From: Bacteroidetes bacterium HGW-Bacteroidetes-4
GTDB lineage: Bacteria > Bacteroidota > Bacteroidia > Bacteroidales > SZUA-534
Assembly (NCBI GenBank): GCA_002840905.1
Contig: PHDD01000014.1
Location: 1-64,000, forward strand
DNA length: 64,000 nucleotides
Direction of reading: 5' to 3'
Below, in pieces: positions 30,884-39,897 of this stretch; the stretch's first letter is position 1; every line of letters begins with the position of its first letter. Both the position numbers and the translations under genes were made by a program. The notes beneath the pieces were generated by a model. The model did no database searches. It was not told the origin of the DNA and saw nothing but the letters and a program-made list of their open reading frames with translations.

Positions 30884-31609
30884 CTAATTAAAATGTTCCA
30901 AAAACTTTTCGATGCTATTAATTTTCTCAACTGTTCCGGCATCGAACCAATAGTCAGCATCGTGCACATACGCTTTAATCCGGTTCGATTTAGCCGCATC
31001 GAGGTACCATTCAACCAGCCCAAAAACGTTTTTTTGGGGAGCATAATCAAAAAACCCGGGCGAAAGAATTTGAATTCCGCTAAAGGCCAATGCCGTCAAT
31101 TCATCTTTTTCACACATCATCACTTTTTGATTGGTACGGGCATTTTTCCATCCGCTTAGGAGCAGTTCCTGATCGAACAAAAAATAACGACCCGATTTTC
31201 GGTTACGAACAGCCAGTGTTGCCAGTGCATCGTTTTCTCTGTGGTAACTTAACATTTTTATATAATCGATATTACTTACCACATCAACATTCAATGCCAA
31301 AATGGTATCGTCGGGCTTAAAAAAACGTCTTGCCTTTATTAGTCCTCCTCCGGTATCGAGAAGGCAATCAGTCTCGTCGGAGATGTGGATATTTGCTCCA
31401 AAATTATGGTTGGTTGTAAGATAGTTCTTTATCAAATGCGAGAAGTGATGTACATTGACTACCATCTCGTTAATTCCATAGTACAATAACGATTCAACCG
31501 CCCGCTGAAGCAGCGTTTTTCCACCCACCTCCACCAGCGCCTTGGGTAAAGAATCGGTCAGAGGTTTTAAGCGGGAACCTACTCCCGCTGAAAAGATTAT
31601 GGCTTTCAT
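30884..31609 (-). CDS. Sugar-1-phosphate nucleotidyltransferase (MurU / mannose-1-P guanylyltransferase-like)
   Basis: 'MKAIIFSAGVGSRLKPLTDSLPKALVEVGGKTLLQRAVESLL', 'DDTILALNVDVVSNID', 'DADYWFDAGTVEKINSIEKFL'. Confidence 0.85.
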   Translation of the reverse strand: MKAIIFSAGVGSRLKPLTDSLPKALVEVGGKTLLQRAVESLLYYGINEMVVNVHHFSHLIKNYLTTNHNFGANIHISDETDCLLDTGGGLIKARRFFKPDDTILALNVDVVSNIDYIKMLSYHRENDALATLAVRNRKSGRYFLFDQELLLSGWKNARTNQKVMMCEKDELTALAFSGIQILSPGFFDYAPQKNVFGLVEWYLDAAKSNRIKAYVHDADYWFDAGTVEKINSIEKFLEHFN

Positions 31610-31638
31610 TTACTTATTCGTTTTGGGAACAATCATAG

Positions 31639-31758
31639 CTATAGTTTTTCAGGTTTGCAAAGCTTGTGCTCCTTTTTTGCTTTGCGTTCGCACTTACTAC
31701 AAATAAAGTTTGGCGATTTGGGTTGTTCGTAGGATTCCTTTTTACACTTCTTAGCCAT
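31639..31758 (-). CDS. 39-aa Cys-containing small protein (not in the supplied ORF track)
   Basis: Manual minus-strand translation: MAKKCKKESYEQPKSPNFICSKCERKAKKEHKLCKPEKL*. CxxC plus flanking Cys; 29 nt upstream of the nucleotidyltransferase on the same strand. Confidence 0.6.
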   Translation of the reverse strand: MAKKCKKESYEQPKSPNFICSKCERKAKKEHKLCKPEKL

Positions 31759-31810
31759 GAATAAAACGTTTATCTGCTTAAACAGTAAAAAACCATAAAT
31801 GTTTGTAATA

Positions 31811-31843
31811 AAAAGCCGCTCTGGCTATAAGCTGAAGCGGCGT
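31811..31843 (-). terminator. Rho-independent terminator of the SusC-SusD-GHL10 operon
   Basis: Minus strand: GCCGCT-loop-AGCGGC followed by TTTTTATT, just after the stop at 31868. Confidence 0.72.
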
Positions 31844-31867
31844 TAAGAATCTAAACCTATTATTTAT

Positions 31868-34800
31868 TTAGTATACCAACAGGCGTTTTACCTGAATGGC
31901 ATTATCGATGGAAACTTGAACGTAATAAACCCCTTTGGCATTAAAACTTGCTGCATCGATAAAATAGTTTTCGGTACCTGCAGGTTTTATTTTCGGTTTC
32001 TGAACCCAGGTTACGGTCTGGCCCAAGAGATTTATGACTTTAACAGAAACCTGCGATTGTTTGGGAATAGACATACGCAACTCCGAGATTCCCTGATTTA
32101 TTACATTGGGAAACAACTCGATACGAACTAAATCTTTATCAATTACTGCGGTTCCTGAACCGGTTTTAAAGTATTTATTTGAACTGTAGATACCGGTTCC
32201 AAACTCGTTTTGCGCTTTAATACGCAAATAAAACCAGGTTTTGGGTTTCAGATTTTGGTTTAACTGACCCTGACCGGGGGTTGATTCGAGCATACCCGTT
32301 GCAACCAATGGATTAAAGGAACTGGCTTCAGAAAACTCAATAATTATTGAATCGGCATTTTCAGCTGCACTCCATACAACCCATGGGTTTATATCGACAT
32401 TCTCTGAAAGGTGAACTGGTTGTGAAATAGCTGGTCGGGCAGGATAACCCGCTAAATAATTCCGTATTTCGGAATATTCTCCTTCGCCAAATTCGTTTTT
32501 AGCTTTAACCCGCCAGTAATAAAGTCGATCACCCTCAAGCCCCATTTGATCAACTACCATCGCTGTTTCAGAAATCCATCCGGAATTATAAATTATGGAA
32601 CTAAAAGCCGCATCGACAGCAACCTCCAGCTGAAAGGTAATGGTTCCTTCAGTTGTGGGAGTTTCCCAAACCAAATCGTCGAACGAAGCTATGGTGGTTC
32701 CATCAGCCGGAGATACCAGATTAACCGTAGGTTTTTCGCCCGCAGCTATCTTAAACACAATAACGTCAGAAAAACCACTTTCTCCAAAAGTATTTGTGGC
32801 TTGTATTTTAAGGTTATACCAGGTGCTTTTTTCAAGTGTTGCAGACAGCGTTCCATGAAGTGATACCGCATCAAAAGTTTCGGAAGTGGTAATAACAGAA
32901 AACTCGTAATCTTCTGAAATTAGTACCTCAACCTGATCAGCCAGCAGCGAAGCATTCCACTCGATTACCGGTTGCTGGGGTAAATCCTGTTGCAAATGGT
33001 AGGGTTTAATAATTTCAGGAACAGCCGGGAAACCGGTTACTATGCTCTGATATTCGGAATAAGTCCCTTCATTTGCTGCATCTTTAGCTTTAACCCGCCA
33101 ATAATAAATAGTTTCCCCTTTAAGGGGCAGACTTTCAATTTTCACAATTGAATCGGTTATCCATCCTGAATTATAAACAATGTTACCAAAACTTTCGTTG
33201 GTAGAAATCTGCAGATAAAAAGAGGCTGCTGCAATATTCGACTTCCAGCTAAGTTCATCGGCAAAAGCAACCACGGTTCCTTCTGAGGGTCCAATTAGTG
33301 TAACTTCGGGTAAAGATAAATCGGGCTGGTAAATCAAACTGGGAGCACTTTCTTCTCCGGTTAGCGAAACGGCGGTTACTACAATTCTGGAATTACTTGC
33401 GATGCCCAAATCGGAAAATAAAACCTGGTTTTGACTAACCAGTTTAACCAAATTGACCGGATTGTCAACTATTGACTGTGCATCGAGAGGGTTGTTTGAA
33501 AGATACATAGCAAAGCGGTCGCTTTCACTTCCGCTGTAATCCCAGGTTAAGGCTAACCCTTCAGGTAAATTTACCCATGAAAGATTAGACGGAACTTGCG
33601 GTGCTGTAATTGTCTTCCAGGTCATTTCGGGCCAAAGGGTTTTGTGTGTATATTTATTTTCGAGCATGTATTGGGCTAAGCCGCTAACCCGATCAAAATC
33701 TTTTGAGCTGTAAAAAACACTACCCAGGGCATTTTTTGCATGATTTGAGCGCATGATATCAATCTGTTTTCCAACTTCGCTTAAAGTCCAGGCAGAAACC
33801 GGATCGCTGGTTCCCTTAATACCCATTTCGAGCGTTGAATAATTGTTATCTGCTTCAACAATTCGCGAATTAAATGTGGGAGTAATAATTGTTGATTTTG
33901 TTACAGCCGGATTATCGGCCAGACGATAAGTTCCGTGACCGGGATAAAAATGCCGGCTCTTAGCTAATACCTGATCGGACCACCAATTAGCCAGGGTTTC
34001 AAAATCCTGAGAACCACCGGTAGGCCAGTAAAGTTGAGGGGTTAAATAATCGACTGAACCATTTTGCAGCCAGGCCAGGGGATCGCAATAAATAACACTG
34101 TAGGCATCCATACCTGAAATTCCTGAAGGAACTCCGCTTTTATATATACCAAATGGACTAACACCAAAACGAATGGACGGGTTCACCTCCTGAATAACTT
34201 TATATACGGTATCAATCATCCGGTTAACATTATGACGACGCCAGTCGTTCAAATCCAACCCTCCACCGTAGGCTGCATATTGCACTGCATCTAATTCGGC
34301 AGGTGTTCCATCGTACGAATAAAAATAATCGTCGAAGTGAACACCATCTACGGCATATTTTGAAACCAAATCGCGAATTACTGCCCCAATGTACGACATA
34401 ACCTCAGGCCGCCCCGGATTTAGGATTTTTTTACCGGAAGCATATTCCAAAGCCCATTCCGGATGTTCTTTGTAAATGTGTGTTTCATCGTAATAGGTTC
34501 CACCGTCGCTGGCTGAATAATTGATGCGATAGGGATTAATCCACGCATGCAGTTCAATGCCTCGTTTGTGAGCCTCATCAATAGCAAATTGAAGCGGATC
34601 GTATCCCGGATAATCGCCCTGGTTCCATGTCAAAAACCTTGACCAGGGTTCGTAGGCCGAATTATAAAAGGCATCGCACTCGGTGCGAACCTGAAGCAAA
34701 ACAGCATTCAAATTTATTGACTCATATAAATCAAGCATACGGATTAGCTCTGCCTTTTGCGCCGCCGGATTGTTGCGGGTAGCACTTTTGGGCCAATCAA

Positions 34801-34915
34801 TATTGCCAACGGTAGCAATCCAGGTAGCCCGGAATTCGCTCTTATATTCCTCCTGTGCAAAACCTGATTGCATGATAAGCATTATGCCCAGAAAAAGTGA
34901 GATAAGGTTTTTCAT
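31868..34915 (-). CDS. T9SS-secreted GHL10/YngK-DigH-like glycoside hydrolase with FN3-like domains
   Basis: 'YKSEFRATWIATVGNIDWPKS...NLNAVLLQVRTECDAFYNSAYEPWSRFLT...RGIELHAWINPYRINY...VDGVHFDDYFY'; two or more FN3-like modules; C-terminal 'LFPNVINQGISELRMSI...GVYYVQVSIDNAIQVKRLLVY'. Likely start MKNLISLF (34915). Confidence 0.9.
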   Translation of the reverse strand: MKNLISLFLGIMLIMQSGFAQEEYKSEFRATWIATVGNIDWPKSATRNNPAAQKAELIRMLDLYESINLNAVLLQVRTECDAFYNSAYEPWSRFLTWNQGDYPGYDPLQFAIDEAHKRGIELHAWINPYRINYSASDGGTYYDETHIYKEHPEWALEYASGKKILNPGRPEVMSYIGAVIRDLVSKYAVDGVHFDDYFYSYDGTPAELDAVQYAAYGGGLDLNDWRRHNVNRMIDTVYKVIQEVNPSIRFGVSPFGIYKSGVPSGISGMDAYSVIYCDPLAWLQNGSVDYLTPQLYWPTGGSQDFETLANWWSDQVLAKSRHFYPGHGTYRLADNPAVTKSTIITPTFNSRIVEADNNYSTLEMGIKGTSDPVSAWTLSEVGKQIDIMRSNHAKNALGSVFYSSKDFDRVSGLAQYMLENKYTHKTLWPEMTWKTITAPQVPSNLSWVNLPEGLALTWDYSGSESDRFAMYLSNNPLDAQSIVDNPVNLVKLVSQNQVLFSDLGIASNSRIVVTAVSLTGEESAPSLIYQPDLSLPEVTLIGPSEGTVVAFADELSWKSNIAAASFYLQISTNESFGNIVYNSGWITDSIVKIESLPLKGETIYYWRVKAKDAANEGTYSEYQSIVTGFPAVPEIIKPYHLQQDLPQQPVIEWNASLLADQVEVLISEDYEFSVITTSETFDAVSLHGTLSATLEKSTWYNLKIQATNTFGESGFSDVIVFKIAAGEKPTVNLVSPADGTTIASFDDLVWETPTTEGTITFQLEVAVDAAFSSIIYNSGWISETAMVVDQMGLEGDRLYYWRVKAKNEFGEGEYSEIRNYLAGYPARPAISQPVHLSENVDINPWVVWSAAENADSIIIEFSEASSFNPLVATGMLESTPGQGQLNQNLKPKTWFYLRIKAQNEFGTGIYSSNKYFKTGSGTAVIDKDLVRIELFPNVINQGISELRMSIPKQSQVSVKVINLLGQTVTWVQKPKIKPAGTENYFIDAASFNAKGVYYVQVSIDNAIQVKRLLVY

Positions 34916-34965
34916 TCTATAAACACCCATTTTTAATATTATTAATTTAATCTGTAGTTATCCAA

Positions 34966-36477
34966 CTACTCGCCGTAATTAACCGTTCCAAACTGTTCGG
35001 CCCACCAAACCTGCTGATAGTATGAATCGCCTCCCATTTGCTCCACAGCCTGCTGGTAATTGGTATTATTGAGTTCCATTTCATTCTCGGGATAACGTAA
35101 TCGGCCCGGAACATATTCGCGCGGTACATCGACCCAATTGGCCTGAAGAATTTTAATTCCTTCGAGAGTAAGATCCCATTTTTTAAGTTGCGGATAGCCG
35201 GTTCGGCGGTAATCGTTATAAGCTTCCCATCCATCCAAAAACAAAGCAATCCATTTTTGTTCCATAATTTGCTCCAGGGTATTATTAAAAGGATTGCCAT
35301 TGGATAAAAACTCATCAATGTTGGCAGTTTCAACACCATAAAAACTCATCGATGCCCGAACACCTTCTTCGTACCAGGTTTGGGCCGATTCACCGGTCCA
35401 TTCTCTTTGAGCAGCTTCGGCACGAATAAAACATACTTCAGCATACGACAACAAGGGTTTTTTCCGTTGGGGATTGTTTACAAAAGTAGTACCGATGTAT
35501 GAAGTGCTAAAAACACCCATACCCATGGCCTGGTTTTCCTTTTTATTGGCATCCATTAAATTGGGAACCCCTTGATAAGTTACCCCATCGAACTCGGCCG
35601 GTTGGGCATAAATGGGCAAACGCGGATCGTCGGTTGCATCGAACTTTTCTTTTAGTAACCAACTGATTTTAGGTGTCGATTCTTTACTGCTCAGCCAGGT
35701 TTCGTAATAGGGATTCCACCAGCTTTGCGATTCTATATAAGTAAATATAGCACTTTCCTCTTCGCTCGAAATTAGATTATTCTCTGTAATCAATTCATTA
35801 ATCACCGCTTGATTTCCACTACGCATAGCCAGACGTAAGCGTAAGGAATTTGCAAATTTTACCCATAGATTTAACTTTCCGTTAAACAATAAGTCGCTTG
35901 AATAGAAAGGTTTTGATGGATCCATCTTAGCTGCAGCATCCTTTAATTCATTCAACATGCCGGTATAAATATCCTCCTGCCTGTCGTATTTGGGTTTAAA
36001 TGCCTCTTCGCTATACTCGTTTAGCATACGCCAGGCATCGGAATAAGGTACATCGCCCCACAAATCGGTAACTTTATGCATGTTATATACCTTCCAGATA
36101 CGGGCCACCTGATGCCGGTTAACATCCAGCGTATCTTCGGCCGTCATTTCTTCCAATACCACACAATTTAATAAAACATTGGCGTAATAATGTTCCCAAA
36201 GCAATTGAATACGGTACTGATCGAATAAAGTGTAGGGCGGCATGGTTGAGTTACCCCAGACAGCAGCCGTTTGCATGACCCAACGTTGGATATAAGTGTA
36301 ATTGTAACTGGTAACAATACCAAATTCACCCGCACCCTCTTTTAACACATAATTAAATACATATACTGGTTCAGTGGTTGCAGGGTTATTTGGATTCTTA
36401 TTAATCTCCTCAAAATCGGCAGTACAGGCACTGATAAGCAGACCAAAAAAGAGGGCTATTGTATATTTTGATTTCAT
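34966..36477 (-). CDS. SusD/RagB-like outer-membrane lipoprotein (SusD-like_2 type)
   Basis: Lipobox 'LLISACTADFEEINKNPNNP'; 'YSYAEVCFIRAEAAQREWTGESAQTWYEEGVRAS'-type region; directly downstream of a SusC gene. Confidence 0.92.
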   Translation of the reverse strand: MKSKYTIALFFGLLISACTADFEEINKNPNNPATTEPVYVFNYVLKEGAGEFGIVTSYNYTYIQRWVMQTAAVWGNSTMPPYTLFDQYRIQLLWEHYYANVLLNCVVLEEMTAEDTLDVNRHQVARIWKVYNMHKVTDLWGDVPYSDAWRMLNEYSEEAFKPKYDRQEDIYTGMLNELKDAAAKMDPSKPFYSSDLLFNGKLNLWVKFANSLRLRLAMRSGNQAVINELITENNLISSEEESAIFTYIESQSWWNPYYETWLSSKESTPKISWLLKEKFDATDDPRLPIYAQPAEFDGVTYQGVPNLMDANKKENQAMGMGVFSTSYIGTTFVNNPQRKKPLLSYAEVCFIRAEAAQREWTGESAQTWYEEGVRASMSFYGVETANIDEFLSNGNPFNNTLEQIMEQKWIALFLDGWEAYNDYRRTGYPQLKKWDLTLEGIKILQANWVDVPREYVPGRLRYPENEMELNNTNYQQAVEQMGGDSYYQQVWWAEQFGTVNYGE

Positions 36478-36494
36478 GTTTTTTATTTTTTCAA

Positions 36495-39400
36495 TTAAAA
36501 TACTACTCTCAGATTAAAACCAAAGGAGCGGGCATGCGGCATGGCTGCATATTCCTGACCCAAACCATTGTTATTTGAAGTAAACGATGATTCGGGATCG
36601 ATGTTTGGAACCCCGCTGTAAATTAACCAAAGATTTTTTGCCACAAAGGACAACGAAGCCTGCTTAACAAAGAAATTCTCGAACCAATACTCCGGAAAAT
36701 CATAATTCAGGGTTAGATCACGTAGTTTAACATATGAAGCATCGTATACATCCAACTCGGCAATTCCGCCCCATTTTCGTTGATGAAAATAGACCTGCGG
36801 ATCGATTCCCCTGGTGTTTTCGGTACCGTCGGCAAGTACTCCGTCGGCCACATAACCTGCTGTTCCTGCCTGTCGTTCAGCATTGGTTGCAGCATACCAA
36901 GACTCTCTTCCTTCGAGGGTTTCTTCAAATTGACCGTTATCTAATCCGTACTTATTGGTTTTTGAAAAAATATCGCCACCAATTTGTATCCCAATAGAAA
37001 ACATTAAACTCAGGTTTTTATATTTCAGGCTGTTGGTAATACCCCCTGTCCAATCGGGCATTACGTTTCCAATTACTTTACGGTCGGACATTACATACAT
37101 GCCTTGTTCATCAACCAAAGGGCGTCCGTTATTGGGATCGTCCACAATATTGCCATTGACATCGGTTTTGTAATACCTGGTTAATCCGGTACCAATAATG
37201 TCACCATAGGGTTGTCCGGGTAAAGCTACAATATCAACCTGACTCTCAACAGTAACCGTAATAAAAGGCAAACCATCGGCCAGGGAAAGTACTTCGTTTT
37301 TGTTTTTTGCATAATTAAATAAAAAATTCCATTTAAAATCTGGAGTTTCAATGGGCGTAGCATTAAACTGCAATTCTATCCCCCGGTTGGCAACTTTACC
37401 CCCATTAGTCAACACCGTAGCCAAACCACTGGAGCGGGAAAGTTCTGCGCTTACAATCTGGTTGTGATTGATTTCGTTATAGTACGAAAAGTCAACACTA
37501 ACCCGGTTTTGGAAAAAACGCAAATCGGTTCCCACTTCCCACGAACCGGTTTCTTCAGGTTTCAGATTATTGTTTGTAAGGCTTGGTCTAAGATAGATGG
37601 CTGGTAAATCGCCATACTGCTGATTGATATAGGAGCGGGATAATTGATGTGGATCCGGGTCGTTTCCAACATAAGCAAACGAACCCCGAATCTTACCAAA
37701 ACTAAGTATATTATTTTCTATTCCCAGCGCATCGGTAAATACAATACTACTGTTTACTGAAGGATAAATATAACTGTTGTTATTTAATGGTAATGTTGAT
37801 GACCAGTCGTTTCGTCCGGTAAATTCAAGAAACCACCAGTTTTTATACTCCATCTGTACCGAACCAAACAAAGAGTGAATTTGCTTATTCTTTACCGTGC
37901 TACCTACCGAGGTTTCGTCGGGGTTTTTTGCATTGTTTAACGAAAAGAAATTGGGTACTGCCAAACCGTAAATGGTTGTGGATTGCATATCGACATGATA
38001 ATCGTACCAATTACCTCCCAGATTACCTGAAAGCTTAAACTCGTCGTTCAAATCTCTTTTCGCGCTCAGCAAAAATTCGTGATTCATCGATTTATAGTTG
38101 ATCCATTGTTCGGTATATTGCCCCTGCCCTATAGCCCGAACCGCATTATTAGCAATACGATTGTAACGTTTGCTAAGGTAAGTGTCCATGCTACTTCGAA
38201 CATAAGCACTTAACCATGAGTTAATATTAAAATCGAGTTTTACATATCCAGTAAACTGATCTTTAAAATCGTTATTATAGTTTTCATAAGCTTCCCAATA
38301 CGGATTGGTATGCCAGGGATCGTCGGGATACCAGTTTTGTTCAAAACCGTTTTCATCTTTGTAATAATCGCGTAAGGTACTCATGTTAATGCTTCGCGGC
38401 ATCCAAATGAAAGTACGGGCACCGGTGCGAGAATCGCCCTGCCCTACCCGGTTAAAAGCGTCTTCGCGAATGTAATTGGCTTTAAAACTGGCGGTAACAT
38501 AGTCGTTCATTTTTGACGACATGATGTAATTTATAGAAGTACGATCGTAATGACTATTGGGCTTTAAGCCTTTATTTTGCAAGTCGGTAAGCGACATGCG
38601 CCAGTTGAATGCTTCGGTTCCCTTTTCGAGTGAAATGGAATTTGTAAAGGTATAACCTGTATTAAAATAGTTTTTTACGTTATCGGGCTGAGCCACATAA
38701 GGCGCAAACTTATTGTTCCAGTCCAGAATTTCGAAACTGCCATCCATTTTGGGGCCCCAACTACCGGTTCCATAATTATAGTAAGCCGAATAAACCGGTA
38801 AGCCGGTAATGCTGTCCGTTTCAACAATTACTTTTTGTTGATCTTCGGGTGCTAAGCTTTCGTAAGTTTCGGGTGAAAGTTTATTTTTTTGTATTACCCC
38901 TCCAAAACCAGCTCCGTATTCATTCTGATATTTTGCTACAATGTAGGGTTTATCAATCATAAAATTGGAGTTAAAGGTAACTTTCATTTGATCGCGTTTG
39001 GTTCCCTTTTTCGTAGTAATCATAATTACCCCTGTTGCTGCTCGTGAGCCGTATAATGCTGCGGCATTGGGTCCTTTTAGCACCGACATGGTTTCAATAT
39101 CGTCGGGCGAAATGGATGATAGACTATTGCCATAATCCAAACCGCCCAACCAGCTTGCACCATCGCTGCTGTTATCCATTGGTACTCCGTCAACCACAAT
39201 TAACGGTTGGCTGTTGCCACTTATCGATTTAATACCCCGAATGATTATTCGCGACGAAGTTCCGGCTCCACCTGCCGTTTGGGTAATATTTACCCCGGGT
39301 ATTTTGTTGCTGATGGAATTAATGAAATTCACATCTCGGTTGGTGGTGAGTTCATCCCCCGACACATCGGCAAAAGCATAACCCAAAGCCTTTTTTTCTT

Positions 39401-39734
39401 TTTTAATTCCCAATGCTGTAACTACTACAGCATCCAATTCATGAACCGACGGGCTTAAAGCAACCCGAATACTATTTTTTCCGGAAATGTTAACCTCAAC
39501 CGTTTCGTAACCAATAAAAGAAACAACGAGGGTGTTAGCTCCAGCCGGAATGCTGAGTGCAAACTTCCCGTCCAAATCGGTAATTGTGCCTTGCGATGTG
39601 TTTTTAACAACTACCGTAGCTCCGATGAGTTCCAGTCCATCGTTATCTACAACGGTTCCCACCACAGTTCGCTCCTGGGCAAAAACTGTGATAAAAGTAA
39701 TGAACAGCCATAGTGTTATTAGTGTTTTTTTCAT
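36495..39734 (-). CDS. SusC/RagA-family TonB-linked outer-membrane protein
   Basis: Carboxypeptidase-like domain 'VVGTVVDNDGLELIGATVVVKNTSQGTITDLDGKFALSIP', plug 'VVTALGIKKEKKALGYA', 'SISPDDIETMSVLKGPNAAALYGSRAATGVIMITTKKG', C-terminal beta-barrel ending in F. Confidence 0.96.
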   Translation of the reverse strand: MKKTLITLWLFITFITVFAQERTVVGTVVDNDGLELIGATVVVKNTSQGTITDLDGKFALSIPAGANTLVVSFIGYETVEVNISGKNSIRVALSPSVHELDAVVVTALGIKKEKKALGYAFADVSGDELTTNRDVNFINSISNKIPGVNITQTAGGAGTSSRIIIRGIKSISGNSQPLIVVDGVPMDNSSDGASWLGGLDYGNSLSSISPDDIETMSVLKGPNAAALYGSRAATGVIMITTKKGTKRDQMKVTFNSNFMIDKPYIVAKYQNEYGAGFGGVIQKNKLSPETYESLAPEDQQKVIVETDSITGLPVYSAYYNYGTGSWGPKMDGSFEILDWNNKFAPYVAQPDNVKNYFNTGYTFTNSISLEKGTEAFNWRMSLTDLQNKGLKPNSHYDRTSINYIMSSKMNDYVTASFKANYIREDAFNRVGQGDSRTGARTFIWMPRSINMSTLRDYYKDENGFEQNWYPDDPWHTNPYWEAYENYNNDFKDQFTGYVKLDFNINSWLSAYVRSSMDTYLSKRYNRIANNAVRAIGQGQYTEQWINYKSMNHEFLLSAKRDLNDEFKLSGNLGGNWYDYHVDMQSTTIYGLAVPNFFSLNNAKNPDETSVGSTVKNKQIHSLFGSVQMEYKNWWFLEFTGRNDWSSTLPLNNNSYIYPSVNSSIVFTDALGIENNILSFGKIRGSFAYVGNDPDPHQLSRSYINQQYGDLPAIYLRPSLTNNNLKPEETGSWEVGTDLRFFQNRVSVDFSYYNEINHNQIVSAELSRSSGLATVLTNGGKVANRGIELQFNATPIETPDFKWNFLFNYAKNKNEVLSLADGLPFITVTVESQVDIVALPGQPYGDIIGTGLTRYYKTDVNGNIVDDPNNGRPLVDEQGMYVMSDRKVIGNVMPDWTGGITNSLKYKNLSLMFSIGIQIGGDIFSKTNKYGLDNGQFEETLEGRESWYAATNAERQAGTAGYVADGVLADGTENTRGIDPQVYFHQRKWGGIAELDVYDASYVKLRDLTLNYDFPEYWFENFFVKQASLSFVAKNLWLIYSGVPNIDPESSFTSNNNGLGQEYAAMPHARSFGFNLRVVF

Positions 39735-39790
39735 TGTTATAAATAGTTATGTATGTTTCTAATTTGCTTTTAAATTGTTCTAAGCTTTTG

Positions 39791-39843
39791 AAAAAAGTAG
39801 CCGGGCCGATGAAAAGATTACATTGAAAAGGTGCCCGGACTAC
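39791..39843 (-). terminator. Rho-independent terminator between the amidase operon and susC
   Basis: Minus strand: GTAGTCCGGGC-loop-GCCCGGCTAC followed by TTTTTT (one bulged T). Confidence 0.68.
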
Positions 39844-39897
39844 TCATTCACTACTACTAAACTAAAACTCTATTATTTCGAGAAAAATTAATCCTAT

